A DNA stretch of 24,411 nt from CAYLWW01 sp964387585. GTDB lineage: Bacteria; Pseudomonadota; Alphaproteobacteria; Rickettsiales; Midichloriaceae. A program made the translations under genes and the position numbers. The notes beneath the pieces are model-generated. The model had not been told where the DNA came from. It saw only the letters and a program-made list of their open reading frames with translations, and did no database searches. Positions 7,559-16,098 of the stretch are shown in pieces. The DNA lies in NCBI GenBank assembly GCA_964387585.1, contig CAYLWW010000010.1:1-24411 (forward strand). The letters are read 5' to 3'. Position 1 is the stretch's first letter. The number at the start of each line of letters is the position of its first letter.

Positions 7559-7958
7559 TTTAATAAGTTTAGTACTAATAATATGGTATTTAACGCACCA
7601 TAATCAACTAATTAACTTAAAAAACATTTATTTTATATATTTAATATATATTTTACTATACTAAAATATAACTTTTAACTTATAAATAAGTAAAATAGCT
7701 AACTATTAAATTGCTTATTAAAAACCCTATACTTCATTATTTTTTATAAAAATAATGAAGTATAGTATATAATATAAAAAACTGTTTAAGTAATTAAGCT
7801 TAGTTAGAGAAAAAATATACCGCTGATAAATAGAGATTTGGTGCGTTGCTCTTGAGCTAGTTATAATTTATTTCGCTACTTGTGCCTACCAACTCTTCAT
7901 TTTTAAGAGGAAAGTTTCAAAAAGTTTATCATTAATATTAGAATAATAAATTAGATAT
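7559..7958. other. Gene-free spacer with hairpins before virB4
   Basis: No credible coding frame, tRNA or rRNA is visible in this 400-base, very A+T-rich spacer. It holds a small hairpin shortly after the upstream stop codon (TATGGT at 7582-7587 pairing with ACCATA at 7597-7602) and the strong palindrome at 7727-7765, listed separately. The last ~150 bases before the virB4 ATG are somewhat less A+T-rich (7835-7915) and should carry its promoter; no convincing hexamer pair could be assigned. Confidence 0.5.
7727..7765. repeat. Perfect 39-base palindrome (18-bp stem, 3-base loop)
   Basis: CTATACTTCATTATTTTT-type left arm at 7727-7744 is perfectly complementary to 7748-7765, leaving a 3-base loop at 7745-7747. 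It sits about 170 bases after the upstream stop and 190 bases before the virB4 start. It may be a factor-independent terminator, a protein-binding operator, or a very small palindromic mobile element. The ends contain TATA, compatible with TA-targeting IS630-derived miniature elements, though this is speculative. Confidence 0.8.
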
Positions 7959-10220
7959 ATGATTCAGGTGCACAAATCATCGCATGTAAACCATGAAGTG
8001 GCAGATCTGATTCCTATAGCTTGTCATTATGATAATCAAACTCTTATATCTAAAAATGGTGAATTAATACAAATTCTAGAAGTAAAAGGATTTGTTTCTA
8101 TAGAAAATATAATAAAACAATACTCCATAAGAGATGCTATACGTAAATCCATACATGAAAATATTAATAGCCAAGATTTTTCTGTATATATACAGGTAAT
8201 ACGAAGACGTTCTGACATTGCTATTAGCTATAACTATGAATGCGAGATAGGTAATTTAATAGAGGAAAAGTGGATTAAGCTTAATTCTTTAGATAAGCAA
8301 TTAACCAATACGCTTTATATAACAATAATACATCGTGGATTAAAAGGTCAGTTAAAACTTAAAAAATCGTTAAATGCTATAATTTATCCATTGTTTAAAA
8401 AGCATAATTTTAAAGTACTTGATGATTGTTTAGTAAAGTTGAATAACGTTACCAACTCTATTTTGGCTGATTTATCAGTTTATCAGAGTAAAATATTAAC
8501 CATAATAGAAAAAGAAGGAATTACAATTTCTGAACCTTTGTCTTTCTATTATCAATTATTACATTTAGAACAAAAATACGTTGTTTTAGAGCCATGTGAT
8601 TCTTCTGAACAACTATCTAATGCAGATATAATTTATCATTTTAATCAATTAGAAATAGTCAAAAATCAAAATTCTTCTATTCATGCTGCAGTATTTACAA
8701 TAAAATACCCTTATAACTTGGATGTACAATTAACTGATGCTTTATTGCAGGCGGGATTAAGTTTTATTTTAACTGAAACTATAGTATTAGTTCCTAGCTA
8801 TTTAGCTTTAAAAGGGCTTGAGCAACATAAAGCAACGTATGAAATAGCAAAAGCAAAGGAATTGTTAGATGGATCAAAAGTCAATGATCTGTTAGCTGCT
8901 AACAAAGGCAATGTTAATGACTATTGTAAACAGCAAATAATATTCACTATTTTTAATGAAGATTTAGAACTTTTTAATAAAAAGCTATACTTAATAATAG
9001 GTATTTTAAAAGAAAATGGTATAGTAACGGTAAGAGAAGATTTCAATATGGCCAGGACATTTTTTGCTCAATTACCTGGGAATATCCAATACTTAAATAG
9101 AGAGAGTTATAATGCAACAATTTTTGCTGCTAATTTTAGTTCAATTCATCATAAAAATATAGGTGGTTATAACGGTAGTAAATGGGGAGTGCCTGTTAGC
9201 ATTATACAAACAACTGAGGGTTTACCTTATTATTTTAATTTTCATAATCATAATAATGGTAATACATTAGTTATAGGGCCTCAAGGTAGCGGAAAAAGCA
9301 GTATAATAAGATTCTTAACAGCGCAAGCTAGCAAATTTTCACCTAGAATTATAGATTTAAATTCTGAAGGAGAGAAAAATGAATTTTTTTTATTGTTAAA
9401 TGGAAGGCTTGCATCAATTAATGTTGATTCGCCATCACCTATTCAGATTGATATATTTAATTTAGATCACTTTAATAATGATATCAACTTACTTTTAGAA
9501 ACCTTAATAACAAGTGTATTAAACACTGGGGTGATAGAAGATACTGAAGTTATCAGAGAATCTGTTGAATTATTAGTAAAATCTAATAACTATCAGCAAA
9601 GAATAGAACTTATAGAAAATTTAACTAAGTTTAAACATCAAAATAGTCATACAGCAATTACGCTTTTAATAGAATTTCTCAATTCTAAAGTATACACTAA
9701 TCTTTTTAGTAAAGATGAGTATGAAACTGTATTAGAAAATAAAAAAATTAGTATAGATACATCTGAATGTAGTAAGAAAAATCCTGAAGTATTATTGTTA
9801 GCTGGTTTAGCTTTGATGAGATTGCCTAAGTATTTAAACGGGGAACCTACTATCATTACAATAAAGAAAGCAGATTTTATATTTACTATTCCAGTACTTA
9901 GAAAGCGTTTTAAAAATTGGCTTAGCCAATTAACTGCTAAAAATTCAATAACAATACTAGGATATTCAAGCAAAACAATAAGTCAAAATGTGGATATTTT
10001 ACAAGAAGTTTTGCCTGAATTTGCAACTAAAATGATATTTAATGATAAATTTGCTGAAAGATCAATAAAAAAAGCTTTAGATTTAACAGATTTAGAGTTA
10101 TTAAAATTAAAAAGTCATAACCAAAGTAGTAGAATATTTTTATTAAAACAGGGAGATAATTCTATTTTTGCTAGATTTAATCTAACTAATGCACCAGAAA
10201 TATTAGGTATAATCAGTTAA
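7959..10220 (+). CDS. virB4: VirB4-family type IV secretion ATPase, divergent copy with degenerate Walker B
   Basis: The 753-residue protein has the VirB4/TraC layout: an N-terminal domain starting with DLIPIACHYDNQTLISKNGELIQILEVKGF (residues ~17-46) and a C-terminal RecA-like ATPase domain. VirB4 proteins are inner-membrane-associated hexameric ATPases that power pilus or channel assembly and substrate transfer. Walker A is intact: GPQGSGKSS at 440-448, with Lys446. At the Walker B position the usual LDEAW reads IKKADF (635-640), so the Asp-Glu pair has become Lys636-Lys637. The downstream ATQS sensor motif reads GYSS (668-671). The protein may bind but not hydrolyse ATP. Rickettsiales are known to carry a second, diverged VirB4, and this is most likely that copy. 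It ends TAATG, overlapping the next start by one base, so the two are translationally coupled. No virB3 lies upstream. Confidence 0.9.
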   Translation: MIQVHKSSHVNHEVADLIPIACHYDNQTLISKNGELIQILEVKGFVSIENIIKQYSIRDAIRKSIHENINSQDFSVYIQVIRRRSDIAISYNYECEIGNLIEEKWIKLNSLDKQLTNTLYITIIHRGLKGQLKLKKSLNAIIYPLFKKHNFKVLDDCLVKLNNVTNSILADLSVYQSKILTIIEKEGITISEPLSFYYQLLHLEQKYVVLEPCDSSEQLSNADIIYHFNQLEIVKNQNSSIHAAVFTIKYPYNLDVQLTDALLQAGLSFILTETIVLVPSYLALKGLEQHKATYEIAKAKELLDGSKVNDLLAANKGNVNDYCKQQIIFTIFNEDLELFNKKLYLIIGILKENGIVTVREDFNMARTFFAQLPGNIQYLNRESYNATIFAANFSSIHHKNIGGYNGSKWGVPVSIIQTTEGLPYYFNFHNHNNGNTLVIGPQGSGKSSIIRFLTAQASKFSPRIIDLNSEGEKNEFFLLLNGRLASINVDSPSPIQIDIFNLDHFNNDINLLLETLITSVLNTGVIEDTEVIRESVELLVKSNNYQQRIELIENLTKFKHQNSHTAITLLIEFLNSKVYTNLFSKDEYETVLENKKISIDTSECSKKNPEVLLLAGLALMRLPKYLNGEPTIITIKKADFIFTIPVLRKRFKNWLSQLTAKNSITILGYSSKTISQNVDILQEVLPEFATKMIFNDKFAERSIKKALDLTDLELLKLKSHNQSSRIFLLKQGDNSIFARFNLTNAPEILGIIS

Positions 10221-12736
10221 TGAATAGTATAGTTAAAAAGTATTTAGGTAATTATTTTTTATGTCTTTTTGATAAGTCAAAAAAAATTACACCTTATTGT
10301 AAAATAAATAAGAGTTTATTTATTAAATTCAGCATTGGTTTAATACTAATTTTAATTATATTTTCTTATTCGATATCATCTTCTCAAGCTAAAACATGCT
10401 TCTTAGGTATTTGCCATTATACTGAAGAAGAAAGGTATGACTATTCTTGTACAGAATGGGGGGCAGCAAATGGGATGAATTGCAAGGGTAACATATTTGA
10501 TTCATGGTGGCCAAATGTTGTAGAACGCTCTAAAATAGAGGCGACAACATCTGATCCATTTACAGTACAATACCAAGTAAGTATGTCTGTATGTAATTTA
10601 GCCAGCTCTTTTGCTCATGACGGTTGTTTGTATACTTATCCTGATGGACAAAGCATAATAATAGATAGAAGTAATATATTTGACACCGATAATCACAATG
10701 AATTAAGTTACCAAGAAATAGATAGTTATTTTTTTGCAGGAACAATTGATACTGCTCTATTTAGAGTAAGTAAAGCTAATGCTTCTAAAATTAGCCAAAA
10801 GTTTATAGATTTTAAAAAGGCTAATTATCCTAATGAAGTAGCGATAATATGCACTAGTATGCAAGCGCGGGGTGAATATTATGACACCTCGTGGTGTGTT
10901 CCTGAGCCCCAATTGCCGGCTCCACCTATATTTAATGAGATTATGGTTACTGGCTTTGGGGCTCATTTAGTTGATCTTTCAAGTGGGACTAATTTTTATC
11001 CCGGAAGTAAGTTTGAGAGTCCATCTATACAAATTACCCGTTTTCCAGGAGATATGATATTAACTTTGCAATTTCAAGATCTTATTCAAAATCCCACTCA
11101 GTCGTATACAGCATACCAATATTTTAGTAATGATTTAACTAATACGCCATATTACGCTGTAATAAACCCTAGTGATTCTAGCTCTATATGTGCTTATAGT
11201 GGGCAATACATTAATCCTGCGCAAAATGCAATAAATCTCATAGGTTGCGCTAGTAGACCTTCTATACAACAAAGCTCTAATTATTCTATCATTGCTGAAT
11301 ATTCTGTTGTTTGCGCTTCTCCAATATTAAATACTAGTAATAGTAATTATGCAATTTATAATCCTCAATCATACCAATGCGTAGATCAGCAAAGTGGTGA
11401 GCAATTGCCAGAATATAGACCTTATCAAGCTGTAATACCTATATTACTTAATACTGATGTATCCAATATAGGTACTGATGTTGATGGAAGTTCAGTATAT
11501 ATAGGAGCTAATTATGCCCTTTATAAGCAGCAACAAGTTAACGGTGTAATGGTTTCAGTACCACCTACAGGAAGCGTTAGTGGTAGGTTTACAGCGGGTA
11601 AAATAAACCTTAATTCTGGAATAAATCCTATTATTTTAGGGTTATTAATAAAATCAGCTCAACCTTCAGCTATTACTACTGATCCTGCAGGGATACGTGA
11701 GCAATTTTTGTTTCAAATACCTTTAACAATTAGTCAATCAGGGCAAATTACTAGTACTCAATGGATTTATGGTTATGATTCTGCTAATTTAACTATTTTA
11801 AATCAACCAATAAATATAAATATAGCTTCTATAATACCATCAATGAGCTCTAATAACCCAGCAACACCATTAAATATTAATGTAAGTAATGTTACTGACG
11901 GTACAAATGCTAACTGCGGAAGTTATGTGCAGGCTTCAATAAATGCTGGAACACCTTATTTTATACCTGCTCAAGCAAATAAACGCGATAGAGAGTACTG
12001 TTATTGTAGTGCATATACTAACGGTCAAGGGCAAGCTTGTACTGATACAACACCTAAGTGTAACTGTATTTTATGTCAAAATGTTAACGCAAACATGAAT
12101 GTAGCACAAGCTGTATGCCCAGGTACATATTGGGGCATTAGCAGTAGCCAATCTCTTCCTGATCAAATATGCTTTTATAGTACTAATAACTGGGATTTTA
12201 TTTCAGGTATGAAAGGTGGGAAAGCAAATAGTCAAAGCTCAACTATCCAAACTAATACAGCAGTATGCACGTATCTACCTAATACTTGTAATCCCGTAAC
12301 TGTAGGGGCATCATGGAATGGGTATGCAACATGGGGAAATTCTGCTCAATTTGGACAAAATAACCTAGCAGGAACATGCATAAGTGGATATGAAAAAGTA
12401 AAGAGTTATTCAAATAATGATTTAGTTCAACCTAATCAGTGTAGCGGTTATGGCTCAATTTCTAATACTGTACAGCAAAGTTTACAAAGCTTATATCAAC
12501 AAGCCCAATTACAGTGGCAGCAATTAGTCTCTCAAGCTAACGCTAATTCTACAAATATTTCTCCTAGCCAAATAAATAATATGCCGTCTTTAAGTCAATA
12601 TATTAGCGATCTTAATCAGTATTTGCCAAATTGTAATAATGGTACTCAAGGTACTCCTAATTCACCATTAGCTGATTGTATAGGAGGTATATATGATAAC
12701 TTTAGAAATGCTTGTGTTCCAACAAGTTCAAGCTAG
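10220..12736 (+). CDS. Large cysteine-rich exported or membrane-anchored protein, putative T4SS-associated
   Basis: This 838-residue protein is not assigned to a family. It has a basic N-terminus and one strong hydrophobic segment (about residues 34-54) ending SSSQAKTC, a signal peptide or signal anchor placing the rest outside the cytoplasm. No other membrane helices are seen, so it lacks the multi-helix VirB6/TrbL core although the position after virB4 is where virB6 genes lie in Rickettsia. Cysteines are frequent, with a dense cluster at 594-620 (CYCSAYTNGQGQAC, then KCNCILC) and a later GTCISGYEK module, implying disulphide bonding. The C-terminal ~130 residues are Gln/Asn/Ser-rich, with a probable helical stretch around 745-780. 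The start overlaps the virB4 stop, which ties it to the secretion system. Resemblance to TraN- or VirB6-periplasmic-type cysteine modules is only impressionistic. Confidence 0.8.
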   Translation: MNSIVKKYLGNYFLCLFDKSKKITPYCKINKSLFIKFSIGLILILIIFSYSISSSQAKTCFLGICHYTEEERYDYSCTEWGAANGMNCKGNIFDSWWPNVVERSKIEATTSDPFTVQYQVSMSVCNLASSFAHDGCLYTYPDGQSIIIDRSNIFDTDNHNELSYQEIDSYFFAGTIDTALFRVSKANASKISQKFIDFKKANYPNEVAIICTSMQARGEYYDTSWCVPEPQLPAPPIFNEIMVTGFGAHLVDLSSGTNFYPGSKFESPSIQITRFPGDMILTLQFQDLIQNPTQSYTAYQYFSNDLTNTPYYAVINPSDSSSICAYSGQYINPAQNAINLIGCASRPSIQQSSNYSIIAEYSVVCASPILNTSNSNYAIYNPQSYQCVDQQSGEQLPEYRPYQAVIPILLNTDVSNIGTDVDGSSVYIGANYALYKQQQVNGVMVSVPPTGSVSGRFTAGKINLNSGINPIILGLLIKSAQPSAITTDPAGIREQFLFQIPLTISQSGQITSTQWIYGYDSANLTILNQPININIASIIPSMSSNNPATPLNINVSNVTDGTNANCGSYVQASINAGTPYFIPAQANKRDREYCYCSAYTNGQGQACTDTTPKCNCILCQNVNANMNVAQAVCPGTYWGISSSQSLPDQICFYSTNNWDFISGMKGGKANSQSSTIQTNTAVCTYLPNTCNPVTVGASWNGYATWGNSAQFGQNNLAGTCISGYEKVKSYSNNDLVQPNQCSGYGSISNTVQQSLQSLYQQAQLQWQQLVSQANANSTNISPSQINNMPSLSQYISDLNQYLPNCNNGTQGTPNSPLADCIGGIYDNFRNACVPTSSS

Positions 12737-12765
12737 TTAGTCTAAGTAATATCTTAATAAAAAAA

Positions 12766-13044
12766 GTGAAAAAAAATCAAACTGAGATCAAAATTATTGA
12801 TATTTCTAAAAAAATTAAAGACTTAGAAAACAAATATAATAATAAAATAAATTTAGTTAAAGAAGAAAATAATAAAAAAATTAGTATCTCAGGAGTTATT
12901 ACAGAATTTTTTTCTGGATTATTAATAGGCATAACAGTGGGATACTATTTAGATGATTTTTTCAACTTATCTCCTTTATTTTTCATTATATGTTCTACTT
13001 TAGGAATTATTGCAAGCTTATATAACTTATACCGAAGTTATTGA
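12766..13044 (+). CDS. atpI: AtpI-like ATP synthase accessory protein
   Basis: The short protein has a charged, coiled-coil-like N-terminus (KIKDLENKYNNKINLVKEE) and two membrane helices with the AtpI/ATPase gene 1 pattern: FFSGLLIGITVGYYLDDFF, then SPLFFIICSTLGIIASLYNLYRSY. The G-YYLDD-F---SP turn and the final NLYR are typical of the family, whose members assist assembly of the Fo c-ring or Mg2+ supply. I chose the GTG at 12766 (92 residues) because it lies after the upstream stop. An in-frame TTG at 12712 would add 18 residues and overlap the upstream gene. The strong AGGAGG at 12682-12687 instead precedes an ATG (12693) in another frame that ends after 15 codons. AtpI genes usually head the atp operon; here no atp genes follow, and the next gene is convergent. 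Confidence 0.75.
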   Translation: MKKNQTEIKIIDISKKIKDLENKYNNKINLVKEENNKKISISGVITEFFSGLLIGITVGYYLDDFFNLSPLFFIICSTLGIIASLYNLYRSY

Positions 13045-13061
13045 AGACATAAAAATATCAG

Positions 13062-13086
13062 AGGAAGGATTGTATTCCTTTTATAC
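13062..13086 (+). terminator. Possible weak terminator after atpI
   Basis: A short hairpin (AAGGA at 13065-13069 with TCCTT at 13076-13080, loop TTGTAT) lies 20 bases after the atpI stop and is followed by TTAT. The stem is only five base pairs plus possible G-U pairs, so this is a weak call. Confidence 0.3.
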
Positions 13087-13287
13087 TTCAACATTTGCGT
13101 TATCAAATTTCGTTCTCCGTTTGTATTACCATCAATATAGGCTCTCCGTAAACTTTTAGAAGTGCGCTTTATCATAGAAGTATTTTCATTTTCTGTTTAA
13201 TTATTTTAGGATTTAACTATGTTTAGATTATATACTCCGGCAATAACAAATGAAAAAAGTTAAATTCGATACTTTTTGAATTATCGT

Positions 13288-15897
13288 TTATTTTTTTGTT
13301 TCTTTACGTTTGCTAGTTGCCTTAGTTTTGGCACTAACTTTAGTTTTTACATCTTTTTTTGATTCAATTAAAGATAAAGCTTCAGTCGTAGTTATATCAA
13401 AAAAGTTCTTTTGCTTTATTGAGTAAAATTGACCATCATGTTCTATATAAGGGCCAAATCTGCCAATATTAAGCTTAATTTCTTTGTTATTGCTAGGATT
13501 TTTATCTAAGATCCAAGGTAAGCTTAGCAGTTTTTTAGCATACTCTAAATCAACTTGCTCTATACTTACATTTTTAGGTATTCCTACTAATTTTCTATTA
13601 TTTTTATTAGCTGATTTAGACTTAGCTGATTTAGATTTTTTTTCACTTTTATCTTCATTGCTAATTGCTAAATCTTGGTTATTTTCCTGAATTTGAGACA
13701 TTACATAAAATCCATACGGACCTTTATTCAGAGAGATTTTAGCGCCAGTATCTAAATCCATTCCTAATTCTTTAGGGTAATTATTATCTATAGATAAATT
13801 ATTGCTAATATCTTTTAGCTCACCGTTGTTATTCAAACTATTAAGACTATTTGGGTTTTGAATACTGTCGGCTGTTTTTTCTCTTATTTGTTGTAATAAT
13901 GGTCGTGAAAAATTGCATTTAGGGTAATCTGAGCATCCTATAAACGAGCCATACTTACTATTTTTTAGATGTAACTCCCCTGTATTACATTGTAAGCATT
14001 TTATTTTGTTTTCTGATTTAGCATAATCATCAAATATATAATCAAACAATCTATTTTCTATAGTTTCTAAAATCGTAGTGGTTTTAAATTCTATTACCTT
14101 ATCTGCCCTATCCTTAAAAGGATACCAAAAATTAAATAGTATTTTATGATAATCTATTTCACCTTTAGATACGCTATCTAGCTCATCTTCCAATTTAGCT
14201 GTAAATGTATATTCAATATACTCATCGAAAAAGCTTAATAAAAATGCATTAACCAAATATCCACGTTCTTCAGAAATGAAGCGCTTATTATCTAGAGACA
14301 CATATTGTCTATCTTGTAATATAGAAATGATATTGGGGTAAGTTGAAGGTCTGCCTATACCTAATTCTTCCATTTTTTTTATCAAACTTGCTTCATTATA
14401 ACGAGGTGGTGGCTGAGTAAAATGCTGAATTTTATTCAATGCTTCTAGATTTAAATCTTGATTATCATTTAACTCAGGTAAAATTTGTTTAGTTTCTTTA
14501 ATCTCGTTATTATCTTCTGATTTTTCTCCATTTACTCCATTTGTATTAGTAATTGATGAATTGCTGCTCTCGCTATAAACTTTGCTAAAGCCTGGAAAAG
14601 CTATGATAGATCCAACAGCTTTGAAAATAGTTAATTGCTTATCCTTGTTAATATTCAATTTAGAATCGGCGTCATCTTGAGCAAGGATTTCGATAGTGGT
14701 GTTATCCAATACCATATCGGTCATTTGGCTAGCGACTAATCTTTTCCAAATTAGCTCATATAATTTGAAGTGATCAGCTTCCAAGTAATTTTTAATTTGT
14801 TCTGGTGTATTATTGATATCGGTTGGTCGTATCGCTTCATGAGCTTCTTGTGCATTTTTAGCTTTGTTTTTATATTTCCTGACTTCATTAGGAGCATAAG
14901 CAGGGCCAAAAAGCTTTTTTATTAATTGATTAGCTGATTGGGCAGCTTCATCATTAATATGAACACTATCAGTACGCATATAAGTTATTAGACCAATGGA
15001 CTGACCTGCAATATCTATTCCTTCATATAATTTTTGTGCTACCTGGGCTGTTTTACGTGCTGAAAAGCCTAATTTACGTGAAGCATCTTGTAATAATGTA
15101 GAAGTAGTAAAAGGTGGACTTGGTTTGCGTTTAGTTTGTTTTTTTATTACTTTATCAACATTGTAATTACAATGTTCTAGTTCAGTTACTATATCCTCTG
15201 CTTCTGAAGCATTTGAAATATCAAGCTTCTCTAACTTTTTTCCTTTAAAAGTTACTAATTCTGCATTAAATTTTCTACTCTCTTTTTCATTAGTTATAAA
15301 TTGAGCTTCTACACTCCAGTATTCTTGACTCTTGAAAATTTTTATATCTAACTCGCGTTCGCATATCATACGCAAGGCTACTGATTGTACCCTGCCAGCT
15401 GATTTACTTCCAGGTAATTTCCTCCATAATATAGGAGATAGAGTGAATCCAACAAGATAATCTAAAGCCTGCCTAGCTTGTTGAGCATGAACTAAATCCA
15501 TGTTAATGGTTCTGGGTTTGGTTAATGCTTCTTTTATAGCTCTTGGTGTAATTTCATTAAATGTTACTCTGTACATTTTTGTTGAATTAGAAATTTGACC
15601 TTTTTGTCTTAGCACTTCAGTTATATGCCATGAAATAGCTTCACCCTCTCTGTCCTGATCTGTAGCTAAGTATATTTCATCAGCTTTTTTAGCAGCTTGT
15701 ATTATACTGTCTACATACTTAGGTGATTTAGCTGTAATTTCATAACGAACTGCAAAATTTTGCTCTGGGTCAATAGCCCCTTGCTCTGATGGTATACCTC
15801 TTATATGGCCATAAGATGATAATACCTTGTAGTCTTTACCCAAATATTTTTCTATAGTTTTAGCTTTAGCTGGAGATTCTACGATTAATAACTTCAT
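13288..15897 (-). CDS. topA: DNA topoisomerase I
   Basis: The 869-residue type IA topoisomerase relaxes negative supercoils through a covalent 5'-phosphotyrosine. The N-terminal Toprim domain starts KLLIVESPAKAKTIEKYLG (Glu7) and holds the metal motif ATDQDREGEAISWH with Asp80, Asp82 and Glu84. The catalytic Tyr306 lies in GLITYMRTDS. GIGRPSTYPNII marks the conserved core. One complete C4 zinc ribbon follows (Cys634, Cys637, Cys655, Cys661), then two C-terminal repeat-type modules (GPYGFYVM and GRFGPYIEHDGQFYSI) and a Lys-rich tail, as in alphaproteobacterial TopA. An Asn/Ser-rich insertion is seen around residues 440-475. All catalytic residues are present. It is transcribed divergently from the RND gene across a 201-base spacer and is convergent with atpI. 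Confidence 0.97.
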   Translation of the reverse strand: MKLLIVESPAKAKTIEKYLGKDYKVLSSYGHIRGIPSEQGAIDPEQNFAVRYEITAKSPKYVDSIIQAAKKADEIYLATDQDREGEAISWHITEVLRQKGQISNSTKMYRVTFNEITPRAIKEALTKPRTINMDLVHAQQARQALDYLVGFTLSPILWRKLPGSKSAGRVQSVALRMICERELDIKIFKSQEYWSVEAQFITNEKESRKFNAELVTFKGKKLEKLDISNASEAEDIVTELEHCNYNVDKVIKKQTKRKPSPPFTTSTLLQDASRKLGFSARKTAQVAQKLYEGIDIAGQSIGLITYMRTDSVHINDEAAQSANQLIKKLFGPAYAPNEVRKYKNKAKNAQEAHEAIRPTDINNTPEQIKNYLEADHFKLYELIWKRLVASQMTDMVLDNTTIEILAQDDADSKLNINKDKQLTIFKAVGSIIAFPGFSKVYSESSNSSITNTNGVNGEKSEDNNEIKETKQILPELNDNQDLNLEALNKIQHFTQPPPRYNEASLIKKMEELGIGRPSTYPNIISILQDRQYVSLDNKRFISEERGYLVNAFLLSFFDEYIEYTFTAKLEDELDSVSKGEIDYHKILFNFWYPFKDRADKVIEFKTTTILETIENRLFDYIFDDYAKSENKIKCLQCNTGELHLKNSKYGSFIGCSDYPKCNFSRPLLQQIREKTADSIQNPNSLNSLNNNGELKDISNNLSIDNNYPKELGMDLDTGAKISLNKGPYGFYVMSQIQENNQDLAISNEDKSEKKSKSAKSKSANKNNRKLVGIPKNVSIEQVDLEYAKKLLSLPWILDKNPSNNKEIKLNIGRFGPYIEHDGQFYSIKQKNFFDITTTEALSLIESKKDVKTKVSAKTKATSKRKETKK

Positions 15898-16098
15898 TAT
15901 TTTTTTGAAAAAAGCGACTTATTTATTAACAAAATTACACAAACAACTTCATGATGCAAGATAAAAAATTATTACATTCTTTACTTTAATTAATCTAAAG
16001 TTTATACATAAAATATGAAGTAATAGCGTAATTAAAAATTTTTTATATATTTTAACAAGCTAGACTAAGTTTTTTAGCAAAACAATCAATAATTATTA
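15898..16098. promoter_or_regulatory. Divergent spacer topA/RND permease
   Basis: The 201-base spacer separates divergent start codons and must hold promoters for both genes. It is strongly A+T-rich. No Shine-Dalgarno sequence is evident before either start. On the minus strand a TTGCAT and TAATTT about 16 bases apart could be a weak topA promoter. No operator-like dyad stands out. Confidence 0.35.

Noticed and set aside
7830..7925. Possible tRNA or small RNA in the spacer before virB4
   Set aside because: The slightly higher G+C suggested an RNA, but no T-loop consensus or cloverleaf pairing could be built.
13038..13175. Minus-strand 45-codon ORF between atpI and topA
   Set aside because: It overlaps the end of atpI, has no ribosome binding site and no familiar sequence; likely chance.
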